64,000 nt of DNA. Source: Rheinheimera sp. (GTDB lineage Bacteria; Pseudomonadota; Gammaproteobacteria; Enterobacterales; Alteromonadaceae). This document shows positions 43,846 to 52,841 of the stretch, piece after piece; the first letter of the stretch is position 1, and each line of letters starts with the position of its first letter. The notes beneath the pieces were generated by a model, which did no database searches, was not told where the DNA came from, and worked only from the letters and a program-made list of their open reading frames with translations. The stretch covers positions 12,413 through 76,412 of the forward strand of contig DMYW01000012.1 in the NCBI GenBank assembly GCA_003482455.1. The letters run 5' to 3'. The position numbers and the translations under genes are program-made.

Positions 43846-46074
43846 ATGCAAAGACTGCTCGATGCACCGCGCGTGCGTTTGACATTCACCGGCGCCGCCT
43901 TAATTCCTCGCCGCTTGGCCCACAAAGTTGCCGGCAGCGCCCTTGTTATGCTGGCGCTGCTGTTGGCATTCACTGTCAGCCATGCACAGGCGGCCAGCAC
44001 TGCCTTTGAAACCAGCACTGCGCTTGAAACCAGCACGCAGTGGCAGTTGCAATCGCCCGACCAGCAAGTGCAAGTGACGCTAACGCTGGATGAGGCGGGG
44101 TTGCGTTATGCGGTGAATTATCGGCAACAAGCCATCCTGCGCCCGTCGCTACTGGGCCTGCAACTGCAAGGGCAGCCGCCACTACAAGGCCAGCTGCAAG
44201 GGCAGGCCAGTCGTCGCAGCAGCGACAGCAGCTGGTCGACGGTGTGGGGGCAACGCGCGCAGATCCGCGACCACTTTAATGAACTAACGCTGCAGCTACA
44301 CGAGCGCACCAAAGCGGCGCGGCAGTTGACGGTGCTGTTTCGCGCCTACAACGACGGCGTGGCATTTCGGTATCTGTTGCCGGCGCAACCGGCGCTGAGC
44401 CAGCCGTGGCAGCTGGAACGTGAACTGACCGAGTTTAACTTTGCGCAAAACTTTAAAGCTTGGTGGCTGCCGGTGCGCTCACTTAGTTACGAATATCCGT
44501 ATCAGATGTCGGCGCTCAGTGGCATCGACAACGCGCACACGCCGCTGTTGCTGTTAGGCCGCGATGTAGCCGTCAGCATTCACGAAGCCGATTTAACTGA
44601 CTATGCCGCGATGACGATTCAAGCGACCAACGACAACACCTTGGCCTTTCGCGCCGATTTAATTCGATGGAATGGCCAAACTGCCGACCCGGTAGCCAGT
44701 GGCAACAGTGCGCCTAGTGGCAACAGTGCGCATAGCAGCGTAGCGGTCAAAGGCCCCGCGCTTAGTGGCACTCAGCAATTTCAAAGCCCGTGGCGGACTA
44801 TTTCGCTGGGCCAAAACGAAGTGGCGCTGCTTAATTCCGACCTGATTTTAAACTTAAACGACCCGCTGCCAGAAGGCACCGACACCTCGTATATCAAGCC
44901 CGGCAAATACATCGGCATTTGGTGGGAGATGCATATCGGCAACAAAGATTGGTCGCCGGGACCAATCCAAGGCGCGACCACAGCGCGTGCCAAGCAATAC
45001 ATTGATTTTGCAGCCAAACATGGCATTGATTCGGTGCTGATCGAAGGCTGGAACCAAGGCTGGGAAGGGCAGTGGTGGCAACGGCCACCGACCTTTAGTT
45101 TTACGAAACCCGTGCAAGGTTTTGCTTTTGACGAGGTACTGGCGTACGCCAAAGCCCGCGGCGTGGCGCTGATTTCCCACCACGAAACAGCCGCAGGCGT
45201 CAGTTATTACGAAGCTCGGATGAACGAGGCCTACCAGTTTTTACAAGACCGCGGCATTCACAGCATTAAAACCGGGTATGTCGGCAAAAAGCTGGATGCC
45301 GATCTAAACAAAGACGGTACTGGCGAGTGGCACGACGGCCAATTTATGGTGCAGCATCAACAGCATGTGGTGGAACTGGCGGCTAAACATCAGCTGATGG
45401 TCAATGCCCATGAAACAGTCAAAGACACCGGGTTAAGCCGCACTTACCCCAACATGATGTCGCGGGAAAGCGTACGCGGCATGGAATACAACGGCGGCAG
45501 CCCGGACACCGGCAATGCGCCGGACCACACGGTGATCATTCCTTTTACCCGTGGTTTGGCCGGGCCGATTGATTTCACCCCAGGTATTTTCAACTTTGCT
45601 TATCAAAAGCATCGGCCCTTTAACCGGGTGCCCAGCACCTTGGCCAACCAACTGGCCTTGTATATCACCCTGTATAGCCCGCTGCAAATGGCCGCCGACT
45701 TGCCCGAAAACTATGAAAACCACCCAGCATTTGCTTTTATACAGCAAGTGCCGACCGACTGGGCGCAAAGCCAAGCCTTGCAAGGCAAAGTGGGCGAATA
45801 CTTAGTGGTCGCGCGGCAAGACCGCCATTCCAGCACTTGGTACTTAGGCGCCACCAGCAACGAGCAGGCTCGCGAGCTTAACGTGCCGCTGGACTTTTTA
45901 AGCCCTAACCAAGGTTATCAGTTAACCATCTACCAAGACGCCGCCGACGCCGACTGGCAAACCAACCCCGCGGCCTATCAAATCGTCAAACGTAGCGCCC
46001 GCCGCGGCGACGTGCTGACTCTCAAACTCGCCCCAGGCGGCGGCGCCGCCGTGGTGTTGACGCCAAAACCTTAG
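43846..46074 (+). CDS. GH97 alpha-glucosidase (inverting type likely)
   Basis: A 742-residue glycoside hydrolase of family 97. Signal peptide with cleavage near SHAQA (about 48), N-terminal beta-sandwich (about 60-310), (beta/alpha)8 barrel (about 320-600) and C-terminal domain. The barrel has IWWEMHIG, the acidic HHETAAG, NAHETVKDTGLSRTYPNMMS and RGMEYNGG, matching the Glu set of SusB-like, calcium-dependent inverting enzymes. It should release glucose from alpha-glucans in the periplasm. GGAG precedes ATG 43846. A low-complexity insert (two SGNSA units, near 285-295) and an ETSTALETST stretch are unusual. Confidence 0.93.
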   Translation: MQRLLDAPRVRLTFTGAALIPRRLAHKVAGSALVMLALLLAFTVSHAQAASTAFETSTALETSTQWQLQSPDQQVQVTLTLDEAGLRYAVNYRQQAILRPSLLGLQLQGQPPLQGQLQGQASRRSSDSSWSTVWGQRAQIRDHFNELTLQLHERTKAARQLTVLFRAYNDGVAFRYLLPAQPALSQPWQLERELTEFNFAQNFKAWWLPVRSLSYEYPYQMSALSGIDNAHTPLLLLGRDVAVSIHEADLTDYAAMTIQATNDNTLAFRADLIRWNGQTADPVASGNSAPSGNSAHSSVAVKGPALSGTQQFQSPWRTISLGQNEVALLNSDLILNLNDPLPEGTDTSYIKPGKYIGIWWEMHIGNKDWSPGPIQGATTARAKQYIDFAAKHGIDSVLIEGWNQGWEGQWWQRPPTFSFTKPVQGFAFDEVLAYAKARGVALISHHETAAGVSYYEARMNEAYQFLQDRGIHSIKTGYVGKKLDADLNKDGTGEWHDGQFMVQHQQHVVELAAKHQLMVNAHETVKDTGLSRTYPNMMSRESVRGMEYNGGSPDTGNAPDHTVIIPFTRGLAGPIDFTPGIFNFAYQKHRPFNRVPSTLANQLALYITLYSPLQMAADLPENYENHPAFAFIQQVPTDWAQSQALQGKVGEYLVVARQDRHSSTWYLGATSNEQARELNVPLDFLSPNQGYQLTIYQDAADADWQTNPAAYQIVKRSARRGDVLTLKLAPGGGAAVVLTPKP

Positions 46075-46516
46075 GCATTACACGGGTAATTCAATGGGGC
46101 AACGTGGTTGAACGCGAAGATCAACCACGTAGCCCTTGCTGATTAAGTCGCTGTTTCAATGGCTGTTTTTTATTTCCAGTGACCATGCAGCAAGCACAAA
46201 AAAGATAGTTCCTACAAGCCGCCACTTTGGTTTTCTTAACTAATCAGTGATAAAAGTAACCTTTACATGACAATGGCCGAGATTTACAGTGATATCTTTT
46301 TTGTGTGACTCTAGTTTGCAGATGCTTTAACCGGCCATTTTGTATGTGGATATTTAACGTGGTTTATTTAACCACTCATTTTTATCCTTCAAACGTTCTG
46401 TCATTGTTTGCTGTGCCGCGCGTAACTCGATGATCCCGCGAAAAACACCAACAGAATGAAGCTAAGCAGGATATAAAGATAAAACAATACCTATTGGAAA
46501 TCTAGGTGTAATAAAA
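46075..46516. other. Gene-free AT-rich stretch with a hairpin
   Basis: A strong hairpin at 46097-46135 (acgtggttga/tcaaccacgt with gggc/gccc extension) lies soon after the GH97 stop and may end transcription, though no T-run follows. The rest is AT-rich and I see no ORF, RNA or repeat in it. Confidence 0.5.
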
Positions 46517-47629
46517 ATGAACAATATTGAGAAAGTCCACAGGTACTCTATTTACTCTGTAGTTTTTTTACTTGTGGTATGTGTCTTGGGATGGTTTTTG
46601 GTTAAACCGTTTTATCCACTCACTATGGTTTATCAAAAAACATTTGATTTTGTAACCTCTTGCTTTTGGGTTTACGGAGGTCTTTCATTTGTAGTCTGGT
46701 TTTTTATTTTAAGGTCGATGTGGAATGATTCTGCGGATAGAGAGAATTTCGGATTATTAATGGGGGCTTTGTGCCATTCATTAATTATTCCTCCATTGTT
46801 TGCATATACTTTTTCTGATGGCGTTACAAGATTTTATATAGCTATGACGGCATCAGAGCCGTTCAGCGAAGAGCTGCATTGTTATGGTGGTGGTAGCAAT
46901 AAAGTCCTAGGTTTGTATCAATATGTTGAAGATCAAAAGCGCGAACGATTTAAACAGTTTGGGGTGGCTGATTGGTGTCTGCGAGCCGATAGCCCAAGTC
47001 ATGGCGGCCGATATATCCGCATCGACGGGTTTAAAAATCATCTCGGTCGTTTGATTACCAAGGTCTCATTCTTGCCCGATGACCCAAATTCTGCGTTATT
47101 TCATGGCCAAGAGATGGCCTTAGTTGACTACTTTGTACACGTTGGAGTTGCTGAAGAACTGCGGGTCGTCAAAGATTTGGACGTCAAAGGCCCAATCGGT
47201 CAACGCTTAGCTCTGGGGTATAAAGTGGGCACCTTTAGGCTCTTCGCCGGGCTTCATATCACAGACTTAGGCCCTGTGATGATCCTTGTCGATGATGAAA
47301 ATGGCAGAGGTTATTACCCCATTAGCGAACAACAGATCGCCGCCTATCAAAGAGATGGTTTGCTGCCATCGCCGCTGCCCACGCTGGAATACACCTGGCA
47401 AGATTACTTCTTTGGGTATTTGGGTTGGCCTATTCTGCTGTTTATTGTGGTCTTTCGAACACTGGACCGTCGCTCTCAGCTACGCCAGAAACTCGACAAA
47501 CAAGCGGCCGAAGCCGAGCTACTGGCATCCATAGAACAGGAAAAACAAAGACAAAAGAATCACGATCGCCGCAAACGACGCGAGGCGGGACAAGCCTCTG
47601 CCAAAAAGCGCTGGTTTAAACGTTCTTAG
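46517..47629 (+). CDS. Membrane protein of unknown function with basic coiled-coil tail
   Basis: A 370-residue protein. Three N-terminal helices (about 13-32, 45-63 and 76-95), a large soluble domain (about 105-295), one C-terminal helix (about 300-318) and a Lys/Arg-rich helical tail (about 320-370) with charges suited to nucleic acid or membrane contact. The domain has scattered cysteines (about 124, 155). The first 500 bases are markedly AT-rich, then composition approaches that of its neighbours, hinting at mosaic origin. No family recognised. No good ribosome site is visible before ATG 46517. Confidence 0.65.
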   Translation: MNNIEKVHRYSIYSVVFLLVVCVLGWFLVKPFYPLTMVYQKTFDFVTSCFWVYGGLSFVVWFFILRSMWNDSADRENFGLLMGALCHSLIIPPLFAYTFSDGVTRFYIAMTASEPFSEELHCYGGGSNKVLGLYQYVEDQKRERFKQFGVADWCLRADSPSHGGRYIRIDGFKNHLGRLITKVSFLPDDPNSALFHGQEMALVDYFVHVGVAEELRVVKDLDVKGPIGQRLALGYKVGTFRLFAGLHITDLGPVMILVDDENGRGYYPISEQQIAAYQRDGLLPSPLPTLEYTWQDYFFGYLGWPILLFIVVFRTLDRRSQLRQKLDKQAAEAELLASIEQEKQRQKNHDRRKRREAGQASAKKRWFKRS

Positions 47630-47959
47630 CGCAAGTTCACGGAAAATTATTTAGGTTGGTTTGAAAAGCAGTGCCGGATCGCGAATTAGCAATTTGTAGC
47701 TATGTTTTGGTTTATTTGTTAACTTCTGGGCATCTATAGCACTAATTTTCAGACCAAGCGGTTCCGGTGCTAGACAAAATTAAAAAGGTGAACATTTATA
47801 CTTTGAACCTGGCTCGTGATCTTGCTCAACAAGTATTGAAAATGCGGAATTGGCAACCTAGAGAGTCTGTTTGTCTAAAGAAACTTGATCATGCTGGTTT
47901 TTATTTTGATTGTTTTTAATATCACTGTGTAAATTTCATGTGTTTTTGAAGAGGGACGT
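47630..47959. other. AT-rich gene-free stretch
   Basis: 330 bp with no ORF of note, no clear hairpin and no repeat that I can see. Composition matches the surrounding accessory segment, not the core. Confidence 0.5.
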
Positions 47960-48424
47960 GTGTCAAAAATATCTTTATTATGGTTTCAATTTGTTTTTTT
48001 ATCGCTTTCAATAATTGCGTTGGTTCTTTTTGTAAATAGAATGACCGCTCTTCCAGACACAAGTAATGTAATTGTATCGTGTCGCGATATTGAGCTAGTT
48101 CAGGTGTTAGATGGCTCCTTTTCGTTTAAGGTGGTTGTCGACAATGAAACTAGATATTTTATATACGCCAGACAAGACGAGAAAATGGTTTTGTCATTTC
48201 TAGAAAATTTTATTCAAAATAAAGCAGGAAAAGGCACGCTTGATTTGATTTTGGACGAAACTGATAGTCAACAATCGCTTGTTTTACAGATATTGGTAGA
48301 CGGAAAGTCAATAGGCGATATTGATGAATACCAGAGACGCAAAGCGATATCTTTGGCATTTTTATCGATCTTTAGTCTGACGTGTTTTTTTGTGCTGTCA
48401 TTTAAATATGGTGTTAAGTCGTAA
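47960..48424 (+). CDS. Small two-helix membrane protein, unknown
   Basis: A 154-residue protein with helices at about 6-25 and 130-148 and an acidic soluble part between them. It starts with GTG at 47960, supported by GAGGGA. AT-rich codon use differs from the core genes. Layout resembles small membrane proteins from accessory or immunity clusters, but no family is recognised. The frame continues open beyond its stop as a decayed remnant (48425-48667). Confidence 0.55.
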   Translation: MSKISLLWFQFVFLSLSIIALVLFVNRMTALPDTSNVIVSCRDIELVQVLDGSFSFKVVVDNETRYFIYARQDEKMVLSFLENFIQNKAGKGTLDLILDETDSQQSLVLQILVDGKSIGDIDEYQRRKAISLAFLSIFSLTCFFVLSFKYGVKS

Positions 48425-48667
48425 ATAGCCGCAGTAGCAATAGTAGATAAATGGACGTTACCAGGTGATGCCGTTGCCAAAGCGGTCAAAAACTGCCCCC
48501 TGTATCAAATTGCTGCTTGAAGCGCAGGCAAGGCAGATGCAAGAAATATTCAAGTTGAGCGAGCGCAAAATACATCTGCTTCGTTAGCTCATGCCCCCTA
48601 GACTGCAGAAGCTGTCGCTGGTTGGGCAGGCTCCAATTCAATGTCCCAAGTAACTGGCGCGACCTGA
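48425..48667 (+). pseudogene. In-frame coding remnant with internal stops
   Basis: Directly after the TAA at 48422-48424 the same frame runs for 80 codons with protein-like composition, broken only by two stops (a TGA after ...CPLYQIAA, a TAG after ...LAHAP) before a final TGA at 48665-48667. Fragments include WTLPGDAVAKAVKNCP, ARNIQVERAQNTSASL and AVAGWAGSNSMSQVTG. Ala/Gly/Val/Gln use contrasts with the Phe/Ile-rich neighbours. It looks like the decayed end of a larger gene. Parent family not recognised. Confidence 0.45.
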
Positions 48668-48680
48668 AAAGTCTTAAATA

Positions 48681-49070
48681 ATGGGAGAAGCTGCTATTAA
48701 CAAACCACCAAAACTGTTTAGAGAAAAGTTTGTAAATGCTTTCTATACAGATAAAGCAAGTTCAGTGACGAGGATAATTTTTCTTCTGGTTGGTCTAGGA
48801 ATAATTCTTTATGATTCTAGTTGGAATTATTTTTTTTGCGTAACTGGCATGCTGCTATGTCTATGTATGAATTTTATTTTAGTGATAGACGGATATGTCT
48901 TTTTTAAAAAAATACGATCTCCGACCTTTATTGATTACATGATTTTCTTCGTCATGACGCTTGTTAATGTTCTAGTTTTTCTAAATATTTGGCCGTATTG
49001 GCAAATCTATGTATTGATTTGGATTATTCCGTGGATCCCTTACTTAGGCATCCGCTATTTAGGAAATTGA
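48681..49070 (+). CDS. Small membrane protein, unknown
   Basis: A 129-residue protein with a basic N-terminal 27 residues and four hydrophobic helices (about 28-45, 49-67, 83-101 and 104-123), rich in Phe, Ile, Trp and Tyr. No domain known to me. No ribosome site is clear before ATG 48681, so expression is uncertain. Composition is AT-rich like the rest of the segment, and a terminator (49145-49170) follows. Confidence 0.5.
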   Translation: MGEAAINKPPKLFREKFVNAFYTDKASSVTRIIFLLVGLGIILYDSSWNYFFCVTGMLLCLCMNFILVIDGYVFFKKIRSPTFIDYMIFFVMTLVNVLVFLNIWPYWQIYVLIWIIPWIPYLGIRYLGN

Positions 49071-49528
49071 TGAGGACTATGTATCAAAACTGCGTGGAAC
49101 TCGTCGTAATCAGGTGGAGCGCTCGTTAAAAGCCATACACGATAAAGCCCATCAACTCGATGGGCTTTTTACTCAGCGGTTTTCGAACACATGCATCTGA
49201 ATTCTTTGGAGCCCCGATAGACCAGCACACCTACTTGCTGTGACGAACGTCAACGACCTTGCAAAATCGCCATTATGGCCCTGCACACGGTGCAATTGCT
49301 GTATTAGCAGGTTGCATGCTGACTCGTTGTGTTTGAGTGCCCACGGCCGTAACTGCAGTTTTCTGAATGATTAATTTGACCGATGCATGACAGCGGGCTA
49401 CGTTTTCTAAACCAACGCAGTTTATGAATCATATCTTTAAAAAGGAGATGTAGCTGGCCCATCAAGCGATAATTAAAATTAGGTTAACTATTCAATGCAA
49501 AGTTATATAATTTGGAAGGGTTCATTCA
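49071..49528. other. Intergenic stretch with terminator and possible remnant
   Basis: Holds a terminator (49145-49170). A 44-codon open frame without a start codon (49066-49200; KLRGTRRNQVERSLKAIHDKA) looks protein-like and may be another coding remnant. The remainder (49200-49528) shows nothing further that I can name. Confidence 0.4.
49145..49170 (+). terminator. Rho-independent terminator
   Basis: Stem aagcccatc (49145-49153) / gatgggctt (49159-49167), loop aactc, followed by T residues. It ends the accessory membrane-protein unit. Confidence 0.8.
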
Positions 49529-50152
49529 ATGAAATTTTCAAGAACTACGATAGCTGCTTTATTGTTTGTTGTACCGTGCTTTAGTTATGCGCAGTCTGGT
49601 ATGGGTTTAGCCGTGACGGCGGATATTGGCTATAACTCACATGGTTTTAAAATTGATGCTGCTGATGCAGGTGTTGGTTATGACGAATCTGGGCATGCAA
49701 CAGCTCCCGCGGTTGGTGTTAGTTACAGTTTTACCGATAATTGGTCGGTGCAATTGCAGTACGCTGATGCCGGTAATGCCGACGTACTGACCATGAGTGA
49801 GGAGTCGTTGTCTTATACAGTGTCCAGTGACACTAATCAAATCAACCTGTTTGCTGCTTATTCAACGGAAAGAAGTGTCGGTGGTTGGGGTTTTGGTGGG
49901 CGTGTTGGTGTGTCGAAGTGGGACACCACCTTCGATTGGACCGCGTCCGATGGCACGCAGAGCGAAACGCAAGAGCTGGGTAACGACAGTGGTACGGCTT
50001 TGATTGCAGGTATCTCGACCTTTTACGCGATCAACGACAATTTTGATGTCGTGTTAAGTGCAGATTGGACGAAAAACACCGCGGCGATTGAAATGACTGA
50101 AGCTGATATGACGTATGCGCGCTATGCTGTGGGTGTTTCATATCATTTTTAA
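49529..50152 (+). CDS. Outer-membrane beta-barrel protein
   Basis: A 207-residue protein with a Sec signal peptide (cleavage after SYA, about residue 21) and an OmpA/OmpX-like eight-strand barrel pattern: alternating aromatic strands such as AVGVSYSFTDNWSVQLQYAD, NQINLFAAYSTER and YARYAVGVSYHF, with the terminal Phe expected for BAM recognition. It may be a porin-like or structural protein with acidic surface loops. AAGG lies before ATG 49529. Two terminators in tandem follow. Confidence 0.8.
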   Translation: MKFSRTTIAALLFVVPCFSYAQSGMGLAVTADIGYNSHGFKIDAADAGVGYDESGHATAPAVGVSYSFTDNWSVQLQYADAGNADVLTMSEESLSYTVSSDTNQINLFAAYSTERSVGGWGFGGRVGVSKWDTTFDWTASDGTQSETQELGNDSGTALIAGISTFYAINDNFDVVLSADWTKNTAAIEMTEADMTYARYAVGVSYHF

Positions 50153-50194
50153 TTAAATAATATCTTTGTATTATTTTAGTCAATTAATAAAAAG

Positions 50195-50216
50195 TCTCGG
50201 GAAACCGAGATTTTTT
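50195..50216 (+). terminator. Terminator 1 after outer-membrane protein gene
   Basis: tctcgg / ccgaga with a gaaa tetraloop (50195-50210), then six T. Confidence 0.85.
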
Positions 50217-50229
50217 GTTTTAATCCTAA

Positions 50230-50256
50230 AGCCACCTTCAATGGAGGTGGCTTTTT
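50230..50256 (+). terminator. Terminator 2 after outer-membrane protein gene
   Basis: agccacct (50230-50237) / aggtggct (50245-50252), then a T-run. Doubling suggests the upstream gene is highly expressed. Confidence 0.85.
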
Positions 50257-50348
50257 ACTTTAGTCTCGATGCTAAATAATATTGTTGTTTCGTCAGTTGT
50301 TCATTATGTATGTCAGAATCGTAACTATCGAAAGTACGCATTGAACCA

Positions 50349-50963
50349 ATGTTTTTGCCTCATGCGCTGAATATGCTAGGCTGCGGTTATTCGTCACCAG
50401 CAGTCATTTGCAACGCAATGCAATCAAGCCAACGGGCATCGGTATCCCCATGCTTTCAAGTCATCCAGCTCACGCTCTGCAGTATTCTTGCCGCCGCGTT
50501 GTTTGGGGCTTTGCATGATCAAATTAGTTATTCAGTGTCACCTGAGTACTTCACCTTATTGAAATTCCAGCAGTTTCATTTAACCGAATGGGCGCTGCCG
50601 CTACGGGTCAAAGCTGCGCTGGTTGGCGTGTTTGCCACCTGGTGGATGGGCATCCTACTGGGATTAGGGCTCGCAGTCGCGGCGACACGTTGGTATGGCG
50701 AACAAGCCGCAGTGGCGTTTTGGCGATTGCTGCCCTGGTTGCTCACGGGCTGTCTGCTGGCGTCATTGATCGGGCTTGGGGTTGGCGTGTGGCAAACCCA
50801 AGATCTAACCGCCTTTGCCCATAAACGAGTACCGGTCGGGCTCGTCGATTTGCGTAGTTATCTGTGGGTTGGTTTTATGCACAAGGGCGCTTATGTAGGC
50901 GGCAGCTTAGCGCTGCCGCTTGGCATTGCGTGGTTGTATTGGTGCCGGCCTAACCGACTTTAA
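50349..50963 (+). CDS. Membrane protein of unknown function
   Basis: A 204-residue protein with about four membrane helices in the C-terminal 160 residues (about 38-57, 88-110, 123-146 and 176-197) and a soluble loop with KRVPVGLVDLRSYLWVG. The N-terminal 25 residues are unusual, and no ribosome site lies at ATG 50349, so translation may start at ATG 50418 instead. The stop overlaps the convergent chemoreceptor gene by 14 bp. Function unknown. Confidence 0.6.
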   Translation: MFLPHALNMLGCGYSSPAVICNAMQSSQRASVSPCFQVIQLTLCSILAAALFGALHDQISYSVSPEYFTLLKFQQFHLTEWALPLRVKAALVGVFATWWMGILLGLGLAVAATRWYGEQAAVAFWRLLPWLLTGCLLASLIGLGVGVWQTQDLTAFAHKRVPVGLVDLRSYLWVGFMHKGAYVGGSLALPLGIAWLYWCRPNRL

Positions 50964-52584
50964 TTTGGTCGACCCAACGTTTTATTTCACTGGATAGTTG
51001 TTCAAGGCCAGCGGCAGCTTCGCGTGTCATATGCACGGCTTCGCTGTTTTCTTGGCTGGCGGCGGCGACTTGTTCGACTTGGCGGGCGATGTCGTCACTG
51101 GCATGCGATTGCTCGCCAAGTGACAAGGCGATGTCCTCAAATGCTGCGGCCACGTCATCTGATCCTTGGCGAATCTGCTGAATTGACACACCGGCGTCTT
51201 TGGCAAGCTGGGCGCCAGAGTTGGCTTGGTCGACCACACCATCCATTTGTTGCACGGCTTGGCGGGCGCTTTGTTGCACCGTTTGGATCATTTTGGTGAT
51301 TTCTTGGGTGGCGTTGGCGGTGCGCACAGCTAGGTTGCGTACTTCATCGGCAACCACGGCAAAACCACGGCCTTGTTCACCGGCGCGCGCGGCTTCAATG
51401 GCGGCATTGAGGGCCAACAAGTTGGTTTGATCCGCCACATCCCGGATCACTTGCACTATGTCGCTAATGCGGCTGGTCTGATCGCCCAATTGGCCAATCA
51501 CACTTGAAACACTGTCGACTGAACCACTGATTTTACTCATCTCGCCAATAGCTTGTTCAATAATACCGGCGCCTTCGTGTGACAGCCGGCTGGCGTTGTC
51601 GACGGCTTTGCGCAGGTCATCGGTGTTGCTGTGCATATGGCTTAAACTGACCGCCATTTCTTCGGTGGCGGCGGCCATCGAAGACGCCGCATGGCTGGTT
51701 TGGTCGGCGCTGTGCGAGGTTGCTTGAATGGACTTACTCAGTTCAACGGTGGTTTTATCAATGTGGGTCACATCGTTGGCCAAGTCGCGCATCATGTGCT
51801 GCAGCATCGAAATCAGCTGATTAAAACTGTGGCCGGCGCGGGCGATTTCGTCTTTGCCTTCAATGGTTAAGTGCACCCGAAAATCTTTGCGTTCAATCAT
51901 CGACGACATGGTTTCACTCATTTGATTCAGTGGCCGCGAAATATTGTGCGACAACAGCCAGCCGCCTGAACCCAAAATCAACAATGAAACGACCGAAGCA
52001 ATCAGGCCGAACATTTCCATGCTCCACGCTTCAGCTTGGGCCGCTTTAATTTGTTGGGTCGACATGGCGGCGAAGGTTTCGCGGATCGGTTGCAGCGCTT
52101 GTTGCATCTGCGTCGATTGGCCATCGAACTCGCCCATCAGTTTGTTACCTACGGCCGGGCCACCTTCGATATAGCCTTGCGCCATCTTTTTGCCAGTGGC
52201 ATACCAGCTATCGATTTGTTGCTGCAGCGCCGTTAATGCGCGGTCACCACTGCTGTTATTTTGCAGCTGATATTCGTTGTGTAGCACCGTCATGTCGGTT
52301 TTCAGTTGCTGATAGGCTTTTTCGGCCTCAGCGTAACCATCATCCAAACCATCTTGACCGCGTGTGGCGGAAATGTCGGTCAACCATTGCTGAATTTGGA
52401 TGATTTGCATCTCGATATCTTTCAGCGCCATGGTCGCGGGTTGGCCGCGTTCAATCACTAGGTTCAGTTCAGTATTCAGTTGATTTGAGCGTTGGAAGGT
52501 CATCACCGAAGTGACAAGTTGCACCAGTGCAACGGCGAGCACGACGGCCAAAATTTTCTGGCCGACTTTGAGTTGATGGAACAT
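50950..52584 (-). CDS. Methyl-accepting chemotaxis protein
   Basis: A 544-residue chemoreceptor: helix about 9-28, a four-helix-bundle type periplasmic domain (about 30-185), second helix about 190-213, HAMP about 214-268 and a signalling domain with tip VADQTNLLALNAAIEAARAGEQGRGFAVVADEVRNLAVRTA. It ends IKRWVDQIKVG, with no CheR-docking pentapeptide. Ligand unknown. GGAG precedes ATG 52584; the frame from 52611 is less supported. Confidence 0.92.
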   Translation of the reverse strand: MFHQLKVGQKILAVVLAVALVQLVTSVMTFQRSNQLNTELNLVIERGQPATMALKDIEMQIIQIQQWLTDISATRGQDGLDDGYAEAEKAYQQLKTDMTVLHNEYQLQNNSSGDRALTALQQQIDSWYATGKKMAQGYIEGGPAVGNKLMGEFDGQSTQMQQALQPIRETFAAMSTQQIKAAQAEAWSMEMFGLIASVVSLLILGSGGWLLSHNISRPLNQMSETMSSMIERKDFRVHLTIEGKDEIARAGHSFNQLISMLQHMMRDLANDVTHIDKTTVELSKSIQATSHSADQTSHAASSMAAATEEMAVSLSHMHSNTDDLRKAVDNASRLSHEGAGIIEQAIGEMSKISGSVDSVSSVIGQLGDQTSRISDIVQVIRDVADQTNLLALNAAIEAARAGEQGRGFAVVADEVRNLAVRTANATQEITKMIQTVQQSARQAVQQMDGVVDQANSGAQLAKDAGVSIQQIRQGSDDVAAAFEDIALSLGEQSHASDDIARQVEQVAAASQENSEAVHMTREAAAGLEQLSSEIKRWVDQIKVG

Positions 52585-52841
52585 GCAGGGACTCCGCAAA
52601 AACTTCAGCAAAGGGGGATAACTGTAAGGTTTAAGATAGACGAGGATAGATGCGCCAGCTAGCGCGACTTTTGTTTTAAATCAGCATTTGTGCATTCTTT
52701 GCTAGTTTCGGTGTACAAGCGGCGGAAATCTCAGCAAAGTTGCAGCATCATCAATAAGTTAGTCCTACGGCGGGCAGCTATGATCCAGTTAGCTTGTGGG
52801 GTTAGCTGAGACATGGAGCCCGTTTGTTGGCGGAGGGGAGT

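Noticed and set aside
48425..48667. Selenocysteine read-through at the internal TGA
   Set aside because: The frame also contains a TAG, no SECIS-like hairpin follows and no selenoprotein family is recognised. Decay is simpler.
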